Of a DNA stretch of 64,000 nucleotides, positions 11,332 through 24,094 are shown piece by piece. Positions within the stretch are counted from its first letter, which is position 1; each line of letters begins with the position of its first letter. The notes under the pieces are model-generated. The model searched no databases, was not told where the DNA came from, and saw nothing but the letters and a program-made list of their open reading frames with translations. Source of the stretch: Coriaria nepalensis. Lineage: Eukaryota; Streptophyta; Magnoliopsida; Cucurbitales; Coriariaceae. The stretch covers positions 565,501 to 629,500 of the forward strand of contig CP114496.1 in assembly GCA_027186245.1 (NCBI GenBank), read 5' to 3'. The position numbers were made by a program, and so were the translations under genes.

Positions 11332-14300
11332 ATGGCTGATCTTAAAGAAGGCTCTGTTCTTGGAGTTGACGATATAAAAGGGAAGGAGGAGCAAACTGAG
11401 AGAGACATGGTTCCACCCATTGGAAATCACATTCCCAAGTCGGGTTCTAGGCCACAACTAGACCTTAGCAAAGCCGCGATTCAAGGGAATTTCGAGGAGA
11501 GAGACCCGACAATCCTGTTGCCTAATCAATCTGATGATATATCTCACTTGGCTCTTGATATTGGAGGTATATATATATATATATGTCTTACTTTCTTTTT
11601 CTGCCTTTTTCTTGTTTAATTTCAGCATGAAACTAATGAATGTTGTATGCATTTTGGATTTGCAGGATCTCTCATCAAGTTGGTGTATTTTTCAAGACAC
11701 GCGGATCGATCTATTAATGATGAGGGGAAAAGGTCCATGAAGGAGAGATTGGGGATTTCAAGTAGTAATAGAAGAAGTTTCCCAATCCTTGGGGGGAGGC
11801 TTCATTTTGTGAAGTTTGAAACCAACAAGATCAATGAATGCTTAGACTTCATCAATTCCAAGCAGCTTCATCGTGGTGGTATGCAACCATGCATATTCCT
11901 ATATGATATTCTTGCCACTTTTATACTATCTTCAGTGTTCTCAGTTGAAAATTTTAACGGAATTTCCCCCTCGCTTTTATAATACCTCTTAACGGTATCA
12001 GTAGGAATGGATTTGCATCATTGGCATTCTGAGGCTCCAGAAAATGAAAATGCCATAATTAAGGTACATTCGGTATCTATTAATATGTTTAAGACAAATA
12101 ATTCCAAAGGCTAAAAACAAATAGTATATTCTAGATACAGAGTTACTCACTAGTATTACAAAGTGGGTGACTGGAAATTTTTACTCATTCTGTTTTGTCT
12201 ATATTTCCTTATTTAGGATAATGGAAATTATAGTGTCTAAAGCGTGGCGGTTAAAATTTGCAGTATGATTTTTCATCTGCATATCAAACTCTATAATTGA
12301 GGGTCAATTTTTATATATGTATTATACCACATTCAATATATTAACAACTTGGTTTCTCTTGAGAAGGCTACAGGTGGTGGGGCATATAAGTATGCAGACC
12401 TCTTCAAGGAAAAGCTTGGGGTTAGCCTTGATAAAGAAGATGAAATGGATTGTCTCGTAGCAGGAGCAAATTTTTTGCTTAAGGTGGAATTCTATGTCCA
12501 AATTCAATCTCTCTTATCTTAGATTTAGTGGCGATGATATGGAAGATGTAAGTGTTTTTTTGCTTTTAACATAAGACATAAGGCTGACATAACGTAGGAA
12601 GAATGCCCCATAAGCTGAAGGGAATTCCAAATATATTGTTTTATAATGCCTTTCTTATCTATATTTTTATTTTGTTTTCATGTCGTGTCTGTTATCTTAT
12701 ACCTTTAAGAATTAATTCGATGTTGCACCATGTTTTTAGTAGGCAATTCGTCATGAAGCTTTCACTCATCTGGAGGGTAAGAAAGAGTTTGTGCAGCTTG
12801 ATCAGAATGAATTATATCCTTATCTTCTTGTAAATATTGGGTCTGGTGTTAGTATGATCAAGGTATGCTAACTCTTTTTCCATTTTTTTATAAACGATAT
12901 AGAACAGCAGCTTAAGAAATCTGATTTTAATATGAACTACCCTTGCATTATTCTAGGTTGATGGGGAAGGAAAGTTTCAGAGGATTAGTGGTACAAATGT
13001 TGGAGGAGGCACATACTGGGGCTTGGGAAGGTTATTGACAAGATGCAAGAGGTCATTGTCCGTCTACCCAAACGTATTACTGTAATAATACCTGTCTAGA
13101 ATCTATGTGAAACTCTGACATTCATTTATTAATTTCCTTCCAGTTTTGATGAGTTGCTAGAGCTAAGTCAAAAAGGAGATAATAGGAATACAGACATGCT
13201 TGTTGGGGACATCTATGGTGGTTTGGATTACTCTAAGGTATGTCAAAAATCCAAATTTTCTATCCTTTTTCTGTAGCATGGATCTGTATGGATTACAAGT
13301 CAACAGGGACTAAAGATTTTTCCTAATATGGACTGTCGTAGATTGGCCTCTCTGCATCGACCCTTGCTTCTAGTTTTGGCAAGGCAACCTCAGTAAACAA
13401 GGAGCTTGAAGACTATAGACCTGAAGATATTTCATTGTCTCTCTTACGAATGATTTCATATAATATTGGCCAGGTCAGTTTCCATCTATCCATTCTCCAC
13501 TCTTAATTAGGAGAGAGGAAAAAGAAAGAAAGGATATATAAATATATGTGAAAAATATTTGAGTTCGAATTGTACCTATGGATTTTAATTTCATGGTTTC
13601 AGATATCTGGGATATGTTTTGCAATTTGTATGTGTTTCATGATTTTCTTTGCTCTTGCAAGTCATGTTGTTTCTATTAGATCTGATCGGATTGTTGTTTT
13701 GTGTAGATATCCTACCTGAATGCACTACGATTTGGGCTCAAGCGAATCTTTTTTGGAGGCTATTTCATAAGGGGTCATGCTTATACTATGGACACAATCT
13801 CCTTTGCAATTCGGTTTTGGTAATCCATTGGTTATTTTATCTGTGTAATATTCCCTTATGATCATTTTGGTTTATTCAATCAGTTTACTTATAATTAGTC
13901 AAATTATTTTTCATTAGTTTACCTTAATAAGTTAAAATATCATACTTGTTATTTAGGTCAAAAGGAGAGGCACAAGCTATGTTCCTGAGGCATGAAGGCT
14001 TCCTTGGAGCTTTAGGTGCATTCATGAGCTATGAAAAGCATGGTTTTGATGACTTGATGGCCCATCAATTAGTTGAAAGGTTCCCAATGGGTGCACCCTA
14101 TACAGGGGGAGATATTCATGGTCCGCCACTTGGGGATCTTAATGAGAAGGCAAGTCTAATTCAGTTGATTTTATTAGTACAATCTTGTAGCTATTAGGCA
14201 GATTGGTAAGAATGTTCTATGACTTGAAGAATGGAAAACAACTAAAGGTGAATCAATCGATAATGGTCTACTACTCATTAGTCACCTTTTTGCTCATTCA

Positions 14301-17300
14301 TCTGATATTTCTGAGTAGAGTTAATGTACAGTTTTGTAAATTCTAGATTTCTTGGATGGAGAAGTTTGTCCTGAGGGGAACTGAGATTACTGCTCCTGTA
14401 CCCATGGCTCCTTCTGGGACTACTGGACTTGGAGGCTTTGAGGTCCCTCTATCCAAAGGAGTTACCCTGCGCTCCGATGCAAGTGCCTTAAATGTTGGGG
14501 TTCTCCATCTGGTACCCTCCCTAGAGGTGTTTCCTTTGTTGGCCGATCCAAAAGCGTAAGATATCTTGAGCATTGTTAATGGTATAAGCTATGTTCATGT
14601 TTTCTGATATATTCATTTGGTATTTCTGACACTCTGGGCTTCTTTTCCTTCAGGTATGAGCCTAATACCATTGATCTGTCGGATCATAGTGAATTAGAGT
14701 GAGGACATACTGAGAATTTATCTTTGCCCAAATAAGTGATAATTATCTCTGCATTATTTTGTCATGATTGCAAAATTAATATGTATTAGACGTTTTTTCT
14801 TGCTGTAGGTACTGGTACACTGTGCTGTCAGAACATATACCGGACCTAGTGGAAAAGGTGAGAACAAGACAGTATAGGACCCCCTTGATTCTGAACAAGA
14901 CAGTATAGGACCCCCTTGATTCTTTCTTTCTCCCTCATCTAGGAGCTTTTGATTTGAATAATATTGGAATTGAGAAGGTTTTCCTAAGTTCCTAATTCTT
15001 GTCCTTAAGTTTGAAATTGAGAAGTCTTTTCCTAATTCCCGGGAATTGAAATTCTGTTTCCAATACCGTCAATTTCCAAGACACCCGAAACACAGGAATT
15101 GGAATTAGACCCCCTAATTCCAAATTTTACCCCAGTTCCAATTCCAATTCCAATTCCAATTTTGGCATCCAAACTCACCCCAAGGAATTTCACCGGCCCC
15201 TGTTTAATGCAAAGAAGAACAATAGCTTGAACTCGGATCTTTTGATATTTTAATTTCCTGTTACTCTTATATCCTCGGATATAAAATTTTGAAGCAAGAT
15301 AGCACATCTTATTTTGTGTTTTGATTCAAAGAATTTTATTGTAAAATATTGTAGGCTGTAGCTAGTGAGGGTGGAACTGATGATGCCAAGAGAAGGGGTG
15401 ACGCTTTTGCTTGTGCCTTTTCTGCACACTTGAGGAGGTAACCTAGTAACCTACTGTTAGACCCCCGATTATTAAGACTTATGTTAGGCGAAATAGAACC
15501 TAATATAATCATTATTATTATTATGTTATAGTTATTATTATTAGTTTAGGGCTATTTTAGTAATTAGTGGTTAGTAGGTTAATTAGCAGGATCTTGGTTA
15601 GGGTTAGGGTATTCAGGATTTTGGAGAGTAAGAACTCCTAAGGAGAGACGGTCTACTTCTCGAATAGTAGACCAATCTATGTTATTTTGGTGTTTGCATA
15701 ATTCGATTTATCTAGATCGGGTCCTATCACCTACCCTTCTAAAGATTAATATGTTAAGAGATCAATATATGCTAAGAGAAGGGGTGATACCTTTTTTTTC
15801 TTTTTCTGGGAATCTAATTACCATATTCTGTCTGAACTCAAATAGGTTGATGGAGGAACCTGCAGCATATGGCAAGTTAGGGTTGGCCAATCTATTGGAG
15901 TTGAGGGAAGAATGCTTGAGGGAGTTCCAATTTGTTGATGCTTATAGAAGTATAAAACAGAGGTATTAATTGAAGTTTTCTTTGACACAATATTTGTATT
16001 TTCTATCTCAACCTTTGGCATGAAACATGTAGTCTGGTCCATGGACATAACTTTTTCCGAAAATGCAACAGGGAAAATGAGGCATCTCTTGCTGTATTAC
16101 CTGACCTGCTTATGGAACTAGATAGTATGACCGAGGTACGAGTAAAATTCTGAGCCAGAATTTCTTAATCAACCATCTGAAATGTGTTACCCATTTCAAC
16201 TCATTTCAACTCATTTCAGGCCTTTGGACTAACATGTATAAGACCATGACCAAACTAATTTGTAGGATACACGACTGCTTACACTAATTGAAGGTGTTCT
16301 TGCTGCAAATATCTTTGATTGGGGTTCTCGTGCATGTGTTGATCTCTATCATAAAGGAACAATTATTGAAATTTATAGAATGAGTCGCAATAAAATGCAA
16401 AGACCATGGAGGGTAAGCCAAAAAGAAAAAAAATCCAAGATTAAAACTGTAGACTGTTTTCAAAATTTGTATTAAATCTTTTTTTTTTCCCTTTCTTTCT
16501 TTTCGTGATTTAGGTAGATAACTTTGATGTCCTTAGAGAGAGAATGTTAGGCTCAGGAGACAATAAACCTCACCCACATAAAAGAGCTTTACTCTTTGTG
16601 GACAATTCTGGAGCAGATATTGTTCTAGGGATGCTTCCCTTAGCAAGAGAACTTCTAAGACGCGGAACTGAAGTAAGTTACTTTTTTCCATGTTGAAACA
16701 GCTCACAAATACATAATGATCATTCCATATATTTGAATACTTTATAATGGCCATCTTCCTGTCAACTCTTCGATAAAAACTAAAGATGAGACTAGTTTAT
16801 TATATGACAGGTTGTGTTAGTAGCAAACTCTCTTCCTGCTCTGAACGACGTAACCGCTATGGAACTCCCCGAAATTGTAGCTGAGGCTGCCAAGGTATAT
16901 ATATATATATATATAAGTATGTTAATTTCGTGCATTGATCAGTATGGAAAATAAATTCAGTTATTGTCTATTTAAAAGCTGAAGGGAGTTACTTGCTTGT
17001 TGTTTTTACAGCATTGTGACATACTTCGTAGAGCTGCTGTAGTGGGAGGATTAATTGTGGATGCCATGGTTAACACAATGGATATTGGATTGTCTAAAGA
17101 GATAATTTCATCTTCTGTTCCGTTAATGGTAGTAGAGAATGGATGTGGTAGTCCTTGCATTGACTTGAGGCAGGTTAGCTCTGACCTCTCTGCTGCTGCA
17201 AAAGATGCCGATCTGGTAAGTACTATCCTCATTCCATTTATAAATGAATGTGATGTGATGATCTGGCTGTCCGAAGATGAGTTCTCTCTTTTTCATTTTG

Positions 17301-17565
17301 GTACTTTTGTGGGCAGATTATCTTGGAGGGGATGGGTAGAGCCCTTCACACCAACTTCAATGCTCGGTTCAAATGCGATGCTTTAAAGGTTATTGATTAG
17401 TTGTATCCTTCCATTATGAATCAAATTTTTCGGTTGGTTGAAAACTCAAATGAAGGGTTTTCTACTTTTGGGCAGCTTGCAATGGTGAAAAATCAGAGGT
17501 TGGCTGAGAAGTTGATTGAAGGAAACATATACGACTGTGTGTGCAGATATGAATCAGCCATTTGA
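11332..17565 (+). CDS. PANK2: Pantothenate kinase 2, fused to DUF89 phosphatase domain
   Basis: The kinase catalyses the ATP-dependent phosphorylation of pantothenate, the first committed step of coenzyme A synthesis. Twenty-two coding exons are inferred: 11332-11566, 11666-11878, 12005-12063, 12367-12483, 12743-12862, 12957-13051, 13144-13237, 13342-13473, 13707-13819, 13957-14149, 14347-14555, 14654-14698, 14809-14857, 15355-15437, 15846-15962, 16072-16135, 16266-16412, 16514-16672, 16811-16894, 17012-17215, 17317-17388 and 17476-17565. They total 897 residues, close to the ~900 of plant PANK2. Kinase landmarks are LALDIGGSLIKLVYF (from residue 72), ATGGGAYKYAD, NIGSGVSM, GGGTYWGLGRLL and FGGYFIRGHAY. 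The C-terminal DUF89 half contains LFVDNSGADIVLGMLPLARE and ends CRYESAI; in this family it acts as a phosphatase on phosphopantetheine-type metabolites. Intron 10 (14150-14346) has a GC donor, AAG|GCAAGT. Intron 14 hosts a solo LTR. Confidence 0.94.
14862..14923 (+). repeat. 31-bp tandem duplication in PANK2 intron 13
   Basis: Two adjacent identical copies of a 31-base unit beginning GAACAAGACAGTATAGG lie just after the donor of intron 13. No function is apparent. Confidence 0.85.
15455..15729. mobile_element. Solo LTR (275 bp) in PANK2 intron 14
   Basis: The segment begins TGTTAGACC and ends CCTATCA, the TG...CA pattern of an LTR. It is flanked on both sides by the 5-bp direct repeat CCTAC (15450-15454 and 15730-15734). 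It lies wholly inside intron 14 (15438-15845). No second copy or internal region is present, so a solo LTR left by recombination between LTRs fits best. The family is unknown. Confidence 0.75.
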
Positions 17566-18071
17566 AGTTGAAGGTTCTTACTACTACTGGCTATTTGTTT
17601 AGTTGTAGACAACAACAATGCTAGTACGGTTAATAGATCACGAGAATATGTATATTACATTCTCTTCCCAAGCTCGAACCAATTTCGAGCCGAGCTCCAC
17701 TCAAGATGGCCTACGGACCACCACAATCTACGCTCATAAAAGGTATTGAACCGTACAATATATAAAACATTCTTGGATTAAAAAAGCAGTCACATATCTT
17801 CAGGCCATTAGCCACGCACTGAAAAGCAGCCATTTCTAGACTCGTACAAGCTTCTGATTCAAACTATGCTTCACACGATCCAATTTGATAAATTGAAGGA
17901 ACCTCGCATTGTGGAAATTAGAAACATATATATGGGACTCCAAAAAAAAACAAAAGAAAAAAAAAAACCGTTTTCCTTTATCCTCTATATCCTTTAAAGA
18001 ACATCAAATATTAAAGACAAAAATAGAATTAAATCAATTATTATAAATTTAATTGATTCAAGTTCAAACAT
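17566..18071. other. Convergent spacer between PANK2 and Dof genes
   Basis: About 500 bases holding the 3'-UTRs of the two converging genes. There is a poly-A-like tract near 17945-17968. No further gene is seen. Confidence 0.6.
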
Positions 18072-19404
18072 TCAAACCAAAGGATTTGTTGTAGAGGAAC
18101 CATGAGAAGTACCGTTCATCACACCACTCCATGTAGCATTATTATTGAGATTATAACCAAATGAATCCAAATACAACCCACCATCCAAACCATATCCTTG
18201 TTCTTGCCATTGATCCTTTTGATGATGATGATGATCATCATCAAGCCTCAACATCTTCATGCTACTAATCGGCTTCACGTCACCATGAACGGCATCGAAT
18301 TGATCGAGATTATCATCATTTGCCTCCAAGTTATCATATGGTAACGTAAATCTATGACATGTATCCATGAAATAATTACCATCATTGATCCCATGATCAA
18401 GTACTTGATTTGAGCAAAACCCATAATTTGAGTAAAACCCATGAAAATTTGGCTCCAAATTTTGAACCCCACTAAAATCTCCAAGCCCATGATCATGATC
18501 AACATCCATTCTCATTTCCTCATTATTCCCCATAAAATCAATAGGCCTAGTACTCATGTTAGTTTCAACCATGCCCGCTTGATTCATCACATCAAACTTG
18601 TTGTCCAACAAATTAGGGTTCGTAAAGTGAGAATCAATAGAAAGTTGAAGATTAGTAGACAAGTTGTGGTCATGATCATTAGTAGTAGTAGTAGTAGTTC
18701 CACTTGATGATGATGATTTCTTGGCCCTAGCATTGTTGTTAGTATTGATTGCTTTCTTGTTCTTTCTACATCCGCCACCAACCGGAATGTTTCTGAGGAT
18801 TCCGCCTTCCGTCCAATATCTTCTACAAGATTTGCAGAAGTATCTTGGCTGAGAGAGACTGTAGTTATTGTAGTAACAAAATTTGGTGTGAGTTGAATCA
18901 CATCTTGGGCATTTTAGGGCTTCATCATGTTGAGGCCTTACGATCTTTCTTTCATGATCTGCTGTTAATATCGGCGATGATCCTGTGCATGTGATCATCA
19001 GCTGCATTGGATGATTATCTTCTGATTTTAGTGATGATGAAGAAGAATCCATTGCCGTGTATTCTTCATACGCTGTGTCGGCCTATATATTGCAGAACCC
19101 AATCAAATAATCGTCATATTTATATTAAGACAGATCAATTCATAGATGTAAGGATCCTAGTAAGTCAAGCAACTAAATAAAATATCCTAGCCTTAGAGTA
19201 ACTCTATTAATACGAAAAACAAAAATTATATTATAACTATTTATGTATATTCAATATATACTCTAGAGGAATACAAAGGATTAAACATATAAAAATAAGA
19301 AACTAAAAAAATTTGTTAAAATTATTCATTTAAAAGTGTGTACTGCATACCTGTTGTAACCAATCAGATGAATCCATGCAGACTTGCAATGAAGTAAGAC
19401 CCAT
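18072..19404 (-). CDS. Dof-type zinc finger transcription factor (Dof5.6/HCA2-like)
   Basis: Dof factors bind AAAG-core DNA sites in the nucleus. Two exons are inferred: 19404-19351 encodes [18 protein letters not shown], then a GT-AG intron, then 19082-18072, giving 354 residues. The short first exon matches the N-terminus I remember for Arabidopsis Dof5.6/HCA2 and relatives and extends the frame upstream of the internal ATG at 19052. The Dof finger at about residues 76-125 has C76, C79, C101 and C104 (CX2CX21CX2C) with [18 protein letters not shown] and RRYWTEGG. It is followed by a basic GGGCRKNKK stretch. The rest is low complexity: Asn/Ser/Thr runs, an acidic middle and a His run near residue 300. 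HCA2-class proteins promote vascular (phloem/cambium) development; that role here is inference. A GA microsatellite lies in the probable leader at 19587-19606. Confidence 0.92.
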
Positions 19405-22400
19405 CAGAATTCAAAAGCACAGCCCAGTTAATAAAACCAGAAAGAAACTGCAAAGAAGGATTCAATAAGTTTGCGTCTCTAACTTTCTCACTCTTCTTCT
19501 CTCTTCACTCCACACTCGTTCCATTTCATGCCTTCACTTCCACTACTTATAATGTTCATGACAACACAATGCAATGCTTATGTGAGAGAAAGAGAGAGAG
19601 AGAGAGGCTGGTGATTGCTAGCTTACAAACAATGGTCTATTCTATACACTGTCGGGGGCAGAATTCTGTCGGTCCCACGTTGTCTATCCACTCTCTGATC
19701 AAACAATATCAGACCAGGTCCCACATCTTACCTCATCTTGACTATAAATCCCATGCAGCTGGCAATGGACGGCCCTGATGTCATGTTCATGATTGTGATG
19801 ACTTTGTCTAGGGAAAATGGAGACCGGTGAATCTTCATCATGCATGCTTCATGTAGTAGTTGAGAAAACGTCATAGATAGCGGCTACTTGGTACCTACAC
19901 AATAATCCCTTGAACTGTTTTTTTTGTGGATGACATGACAGATGAGAGATGTGTAAGATACAAGGAGAGAATATTTGGGTTCTCGTTAAAGAAATCAATT
20001 CTAATTAGTAGTACTATTGCCCAAAAGAGCACTGATTTGGGGACCCACACACATTTTGAGTGGGACATTGATGGGGCCCAATCCACTCTACTCCCACAAG
20101 CAAAGAACAGGTTCTCTGACACATGACTCACACGTATCTATACAAATCACGACCAATTTTTGTGTGAACCTGTTCAATCCAAAATCTAGATCGAGATTGA
20201 TTTTTATTAAGTTGATTTATAATTTTAATAGTATAATAGATTCCCTTAACAACCAATTCATCTTAAATTACTTGTTTATTTTAGTTAATTTAATATATAT
20301 ATATATAATTATATACATATAGTATATTAAGATAAGCATAATAAATTTTATATCATGATAAATATTATTTTAATACAATAGATGATAATAAAATATAAAA
20401 ATAATATTTAAAATTATAATAAAATTTAACATGTGACTGGATGATATTATATACATATAAAAATATCGTAATTTAGATTAAATTTAATTTAGTTAATTCC
20501 GAGTATAACTCTAGTACTTTAAAAAAAAAATTCAAAAGTTTTAAATTATGTTAATTAAGATGAGTAATTCTAGCAAGTTATCCATGATTGATTAATCTCT
20601 AATTCCAATACTTATGGACTAATTAAGGAATTTTTTTTTTTAATATTAACATCAGAATCGATCTCTGTAAAGTTCGATATATAACATCGATCATCCTCTA
20701 AACACCGTAATGAAAAAGAACCCTTGAAAATTGAATCAATTACTACTCTAAATTCTAATGATCATCTTGCTAAACAACACACAATGATTACATTAAATTT
20801 TACTCTGCATATTTTACTTTCAATCAAAGAGATAGAAAGTTTATTCCAAGTACACTTTCATTTTCTTTCTGTCTATTTCAAATGGTAAAAAGAGAGGCAA
20901 GATGGCGCCCATTAGTGGCTAAGCCTTACAGTTTGGTTCCATAACGTGAGTCATGCATGCATTTTGGATACAGACTGATACACGTAATTCTGAATCTAAA
21001 GATACAGTAAGTAATTTTGGATGGTACTTGCTCCATTTAAATACATTGAACGAGTCTCTAATAGAATTGGTACATTATTTTTAATATAAATCACCTCTAT
21101 CACTTAAAAATAAATAAATAAATTCCTAAAGACGACATGTCCAGAGAGAAAGGGAACAACATGTCGGACAAGAGCAACAGCAATCTATATCATGTAGTTA
21201 AACTACATATGATTTAGTGTGAACTAAAAATTTAAGTGTGCATGTGAAAATACAACGATATGAGGTCAAGTTTCTCAAGCTCCTATATAATATATATGCG
21301 CATGCCCGACATTATTCCTGAGTCGGAGTGACAATGTGGTAATGATACGAGAAGGGATCAGAATCTGGTAAGGGTCGGTGGGCAGGATCTTTATGGTCCC
21401 ACCATGATTTTTTTTTTTTTTTTTCCCTTTCTCTTTCCGTAATTTTAATTAGATGCCAAGTATATTATAAGAGAATTTTTTTCGATTTATTTTAATTATA
21501 TATAAGATAAATATAATATGTGATATTATGATATATATACAGTTTAGATCGATTAGATTATCATAACCACGGTTCGTTTAATAATTTTTCATATTATAAA
21601 AGGTTTGAAACGGGGTTTTATGTAAATTTGAATAAAATGCATGTATTTTGATCAAATTACAAGGTGAATTTGGATTTGTTGTTGTTGTTGATAGTGATGT
21701 CATTTGAGACAAACTGAAATAATGGACTCGAAACTGGCGTTTGAATACGTGAGTACGTGACCAATCATCCAAAGCTCAAATGGAAAAATATTTTTTTTAA
21801 AAGAAGATAAAAATGTGACCGAAATTATTACAGCTTGAGCTGACTGAGTGTCTACACATTGAGCTTCCTCTTCATCCTACATCATGGGTCTGCTTTTGAT
21901 AAAATGGAGTTTTAAAGCCCAGTATTATCCTAGCCCATTAGACCAGTTGACCATACAGATGGCCCAATCCAACATTCTTTCCTTAGTTTTTATAACCAAG
22001 GTTCATTTTTTATTTTTCTTTTTCTTTTTTCTTTTTCTTTTTTGTTGGTCCTTTCCTTCTCAAAGAAGTATATGTAGTTATAGTATTAGACAAACATCCT
22101 TCACCATTCTTTTAGAAATGAGTACTATATATATATATGCCTTTTCAAATGTATTATTGGTTCGTATTTAGTGCTCAAAATAGAATTGAATAATAGGGTA
22201 TAGGTTATAGTGCCACTTGGTGGGTATAAGCATAGGGTTGATGAAGGCTTCTTTTAATTTGAGCCACACCTTCTTTATTCGACCCAATACTAACATAATA
22301 TTAAGGACCTTAGCTCATTATTCTAAATATATCTTATAATAAGAAATGCTTTAAGTAAACGCATGTTTACTATATGATATGATATGATATATATATATAT

Positions 22401-23180
22401 TTATATTTATATTTATATTTATATCTAATAATTTCCATTCCATCTCTCTATTATAATTGATTTGGTTACAAAATGGGAGAAAATTAAATTAAATTAAATT
22501 AAAAGACAAACTAAATTGCGCGAAATGTTTGTGTATCAAAGAGGGATAATTCATTGTCTTTTACAATCCTTCCATTGATTGATAAAAGAGTTCGAAATAT
22601 TTTGTTATGAATATACTCTTATAATTAAGTAATAAATCAAATTTTATTATAAATATAAATATTATTTTTATCTTATCAAATTATTTATCATATAAAAATT
22701 ATATTATAATTATAATAAGATTTAATTTGTATAATATGTAAAACATTTTTACTAAATTTAACCTTTTATTAGATCGTATATTATGAACTCAAAACTAGAG
22801 TGTAGACTCACACCTTAGTTTATTAATGAAATTATCTCTATTAATGATCGAATAAATCTAAGTATTATATATATTCATTCTTTTAATTTTAAAAAAATAT
22901 ATATATATTTAAAGGTGGATCGTGATCAATCCATATTCTAAATCAAATTAAAATTTGGAGCTTTTTATATATAAATCATATCATCTCTTTTAACAGAGAA
23001 ATTATTCTAATAAAAAATGTGAAAGAAGCCTACTAACTATTTCATCTTTTTAAAGTTTTTTTCATATTTTTTGTGAACCTAGTAAAAGATATTTTAGTAC
23101 ATTTGTAATTTTAACAATTATATATATATATATATATATATATTATTTAGAGTCCCACAATATATGAGGATTTAGGACTT
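19405..23180. other. Long AT-rich spacer / Dof upstream region
   Basis: No gene, RNA or complete mobile element was recognised. The first ~200 bases are pyrimidine-rich on the minus strand and probably contain the Dof 5'-UTR and promoter. Microsatellites occur at 22377-22425 (TA and ATATTT-like units) and 23119-23142 (TA), with poly-T runs near 21411-21424 and 22009-22042. Small open frames here (for example 19926-20322 and 21884-22171) have no family resemblance. Confidence 0.55.
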
Positions 23181-24094
23181 TACGATTGTCACGTCAAAAG
23201 AAGAAGGAAGAGAAAGTATTGTATATTATTTTTATACGGACCCAAATACGAACCGGTAAAAAACATTATTTCTCTCTCCTCATCTTCTTTCTCTAGCAAA
23301 CAACCAACAAGAACCCCTCTCCATTTTTTTTCCTTCTCCTTTAAATGAACAGAGCAAACAATTTTCCAATCTAATTTTGACCGGCTTCTTTATTAGTTCC
23401 AATTCAATTTTCTTTATTTCTGTAGCCTGGAAATGCGAAAGCCAAATTGTTGGGTTCTCTTCTAATCTGAGTTCCCAATTCATATCGAGTTTTCAGTCTG
23501 AGTTCCCAGTCTAGATCGAATTCTCAGTCTAGAAGGACATACATAGTAACTACCTTTCAGATTGAGAACTCGGTTTGGGTTCTCAGTTTAAGTTTTCGGT
23601 CCATTCTAAGTTCTCGATCTAGAAGGACATACATAGTAACCACCTTCCAGATCGAGAACTTAGTTTGGGTTCTGGGTCTTGAATGATAGATATATGGTTT
23701 CAGTCAAGACCGAGTTCTTAATCTAGAAAGTAGTAACCATGTATGTCATTCTAGATCGAGAACTCGATTTGGAATAAGAACTCTCATACTAGAAGAGTAC
23801 CCAATGATTCATACCTTTTCTTTATCATTTTTGCATTTTCAGGCTTCAAAAATGGAGAAAATTAGATTGAAAATTAGTAAAAGAGTCGGTTAAAATTGGA
23901 TTAGAGAAGGGTATGCTTTGTTCGTTAGAAGTAGAAAGAAAAAAAATGGAGAGGGGTTCTTGTCGGTTGTGTGAGTGAAAAAGAAAGAGGAGAAGAAGAG
24001 AGAAATAACATTTTTTATCGCCTTGTGTTTGACTCCCTTATAAAAATGGTATACAATACTCTCTCTCCCTTTTGCTTTTGATGTGGTAATCATA
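23181..24094. mobile_element. Foldback-type element: long inverted repeat with a motif-rich centre
   Basis: The left arm (about 23181-23460) and right arm (about 23814-24094) are imperfect reverse complements of each other. For example, CAAGAACCCCTCTCCATTTT at ~23307 matches the reverse complement of ~23946-23965, and matching continues outward to GATTGTCAC/GATTACCAC at the tips. The ~350-bp centre contains several direct and inverted copies of a unit reading CTAGAAGGACATACATAGTA followed by a GATCGAGAACTCG-like motif. There is no coding capacity. A long-TIR foldback or MULE-derived non-autonomous element is the likely class. No clear target duplication was found. The short frames on both strands are side effects of the palindrome. 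Confidence 0.7.

Noticed and set aside
15032..15307. Minus-strand frame with Gly-Ile repeats in PANK2 intron 13
   Set aside because: Produced by a simple CCAATT repeat inside the intron.
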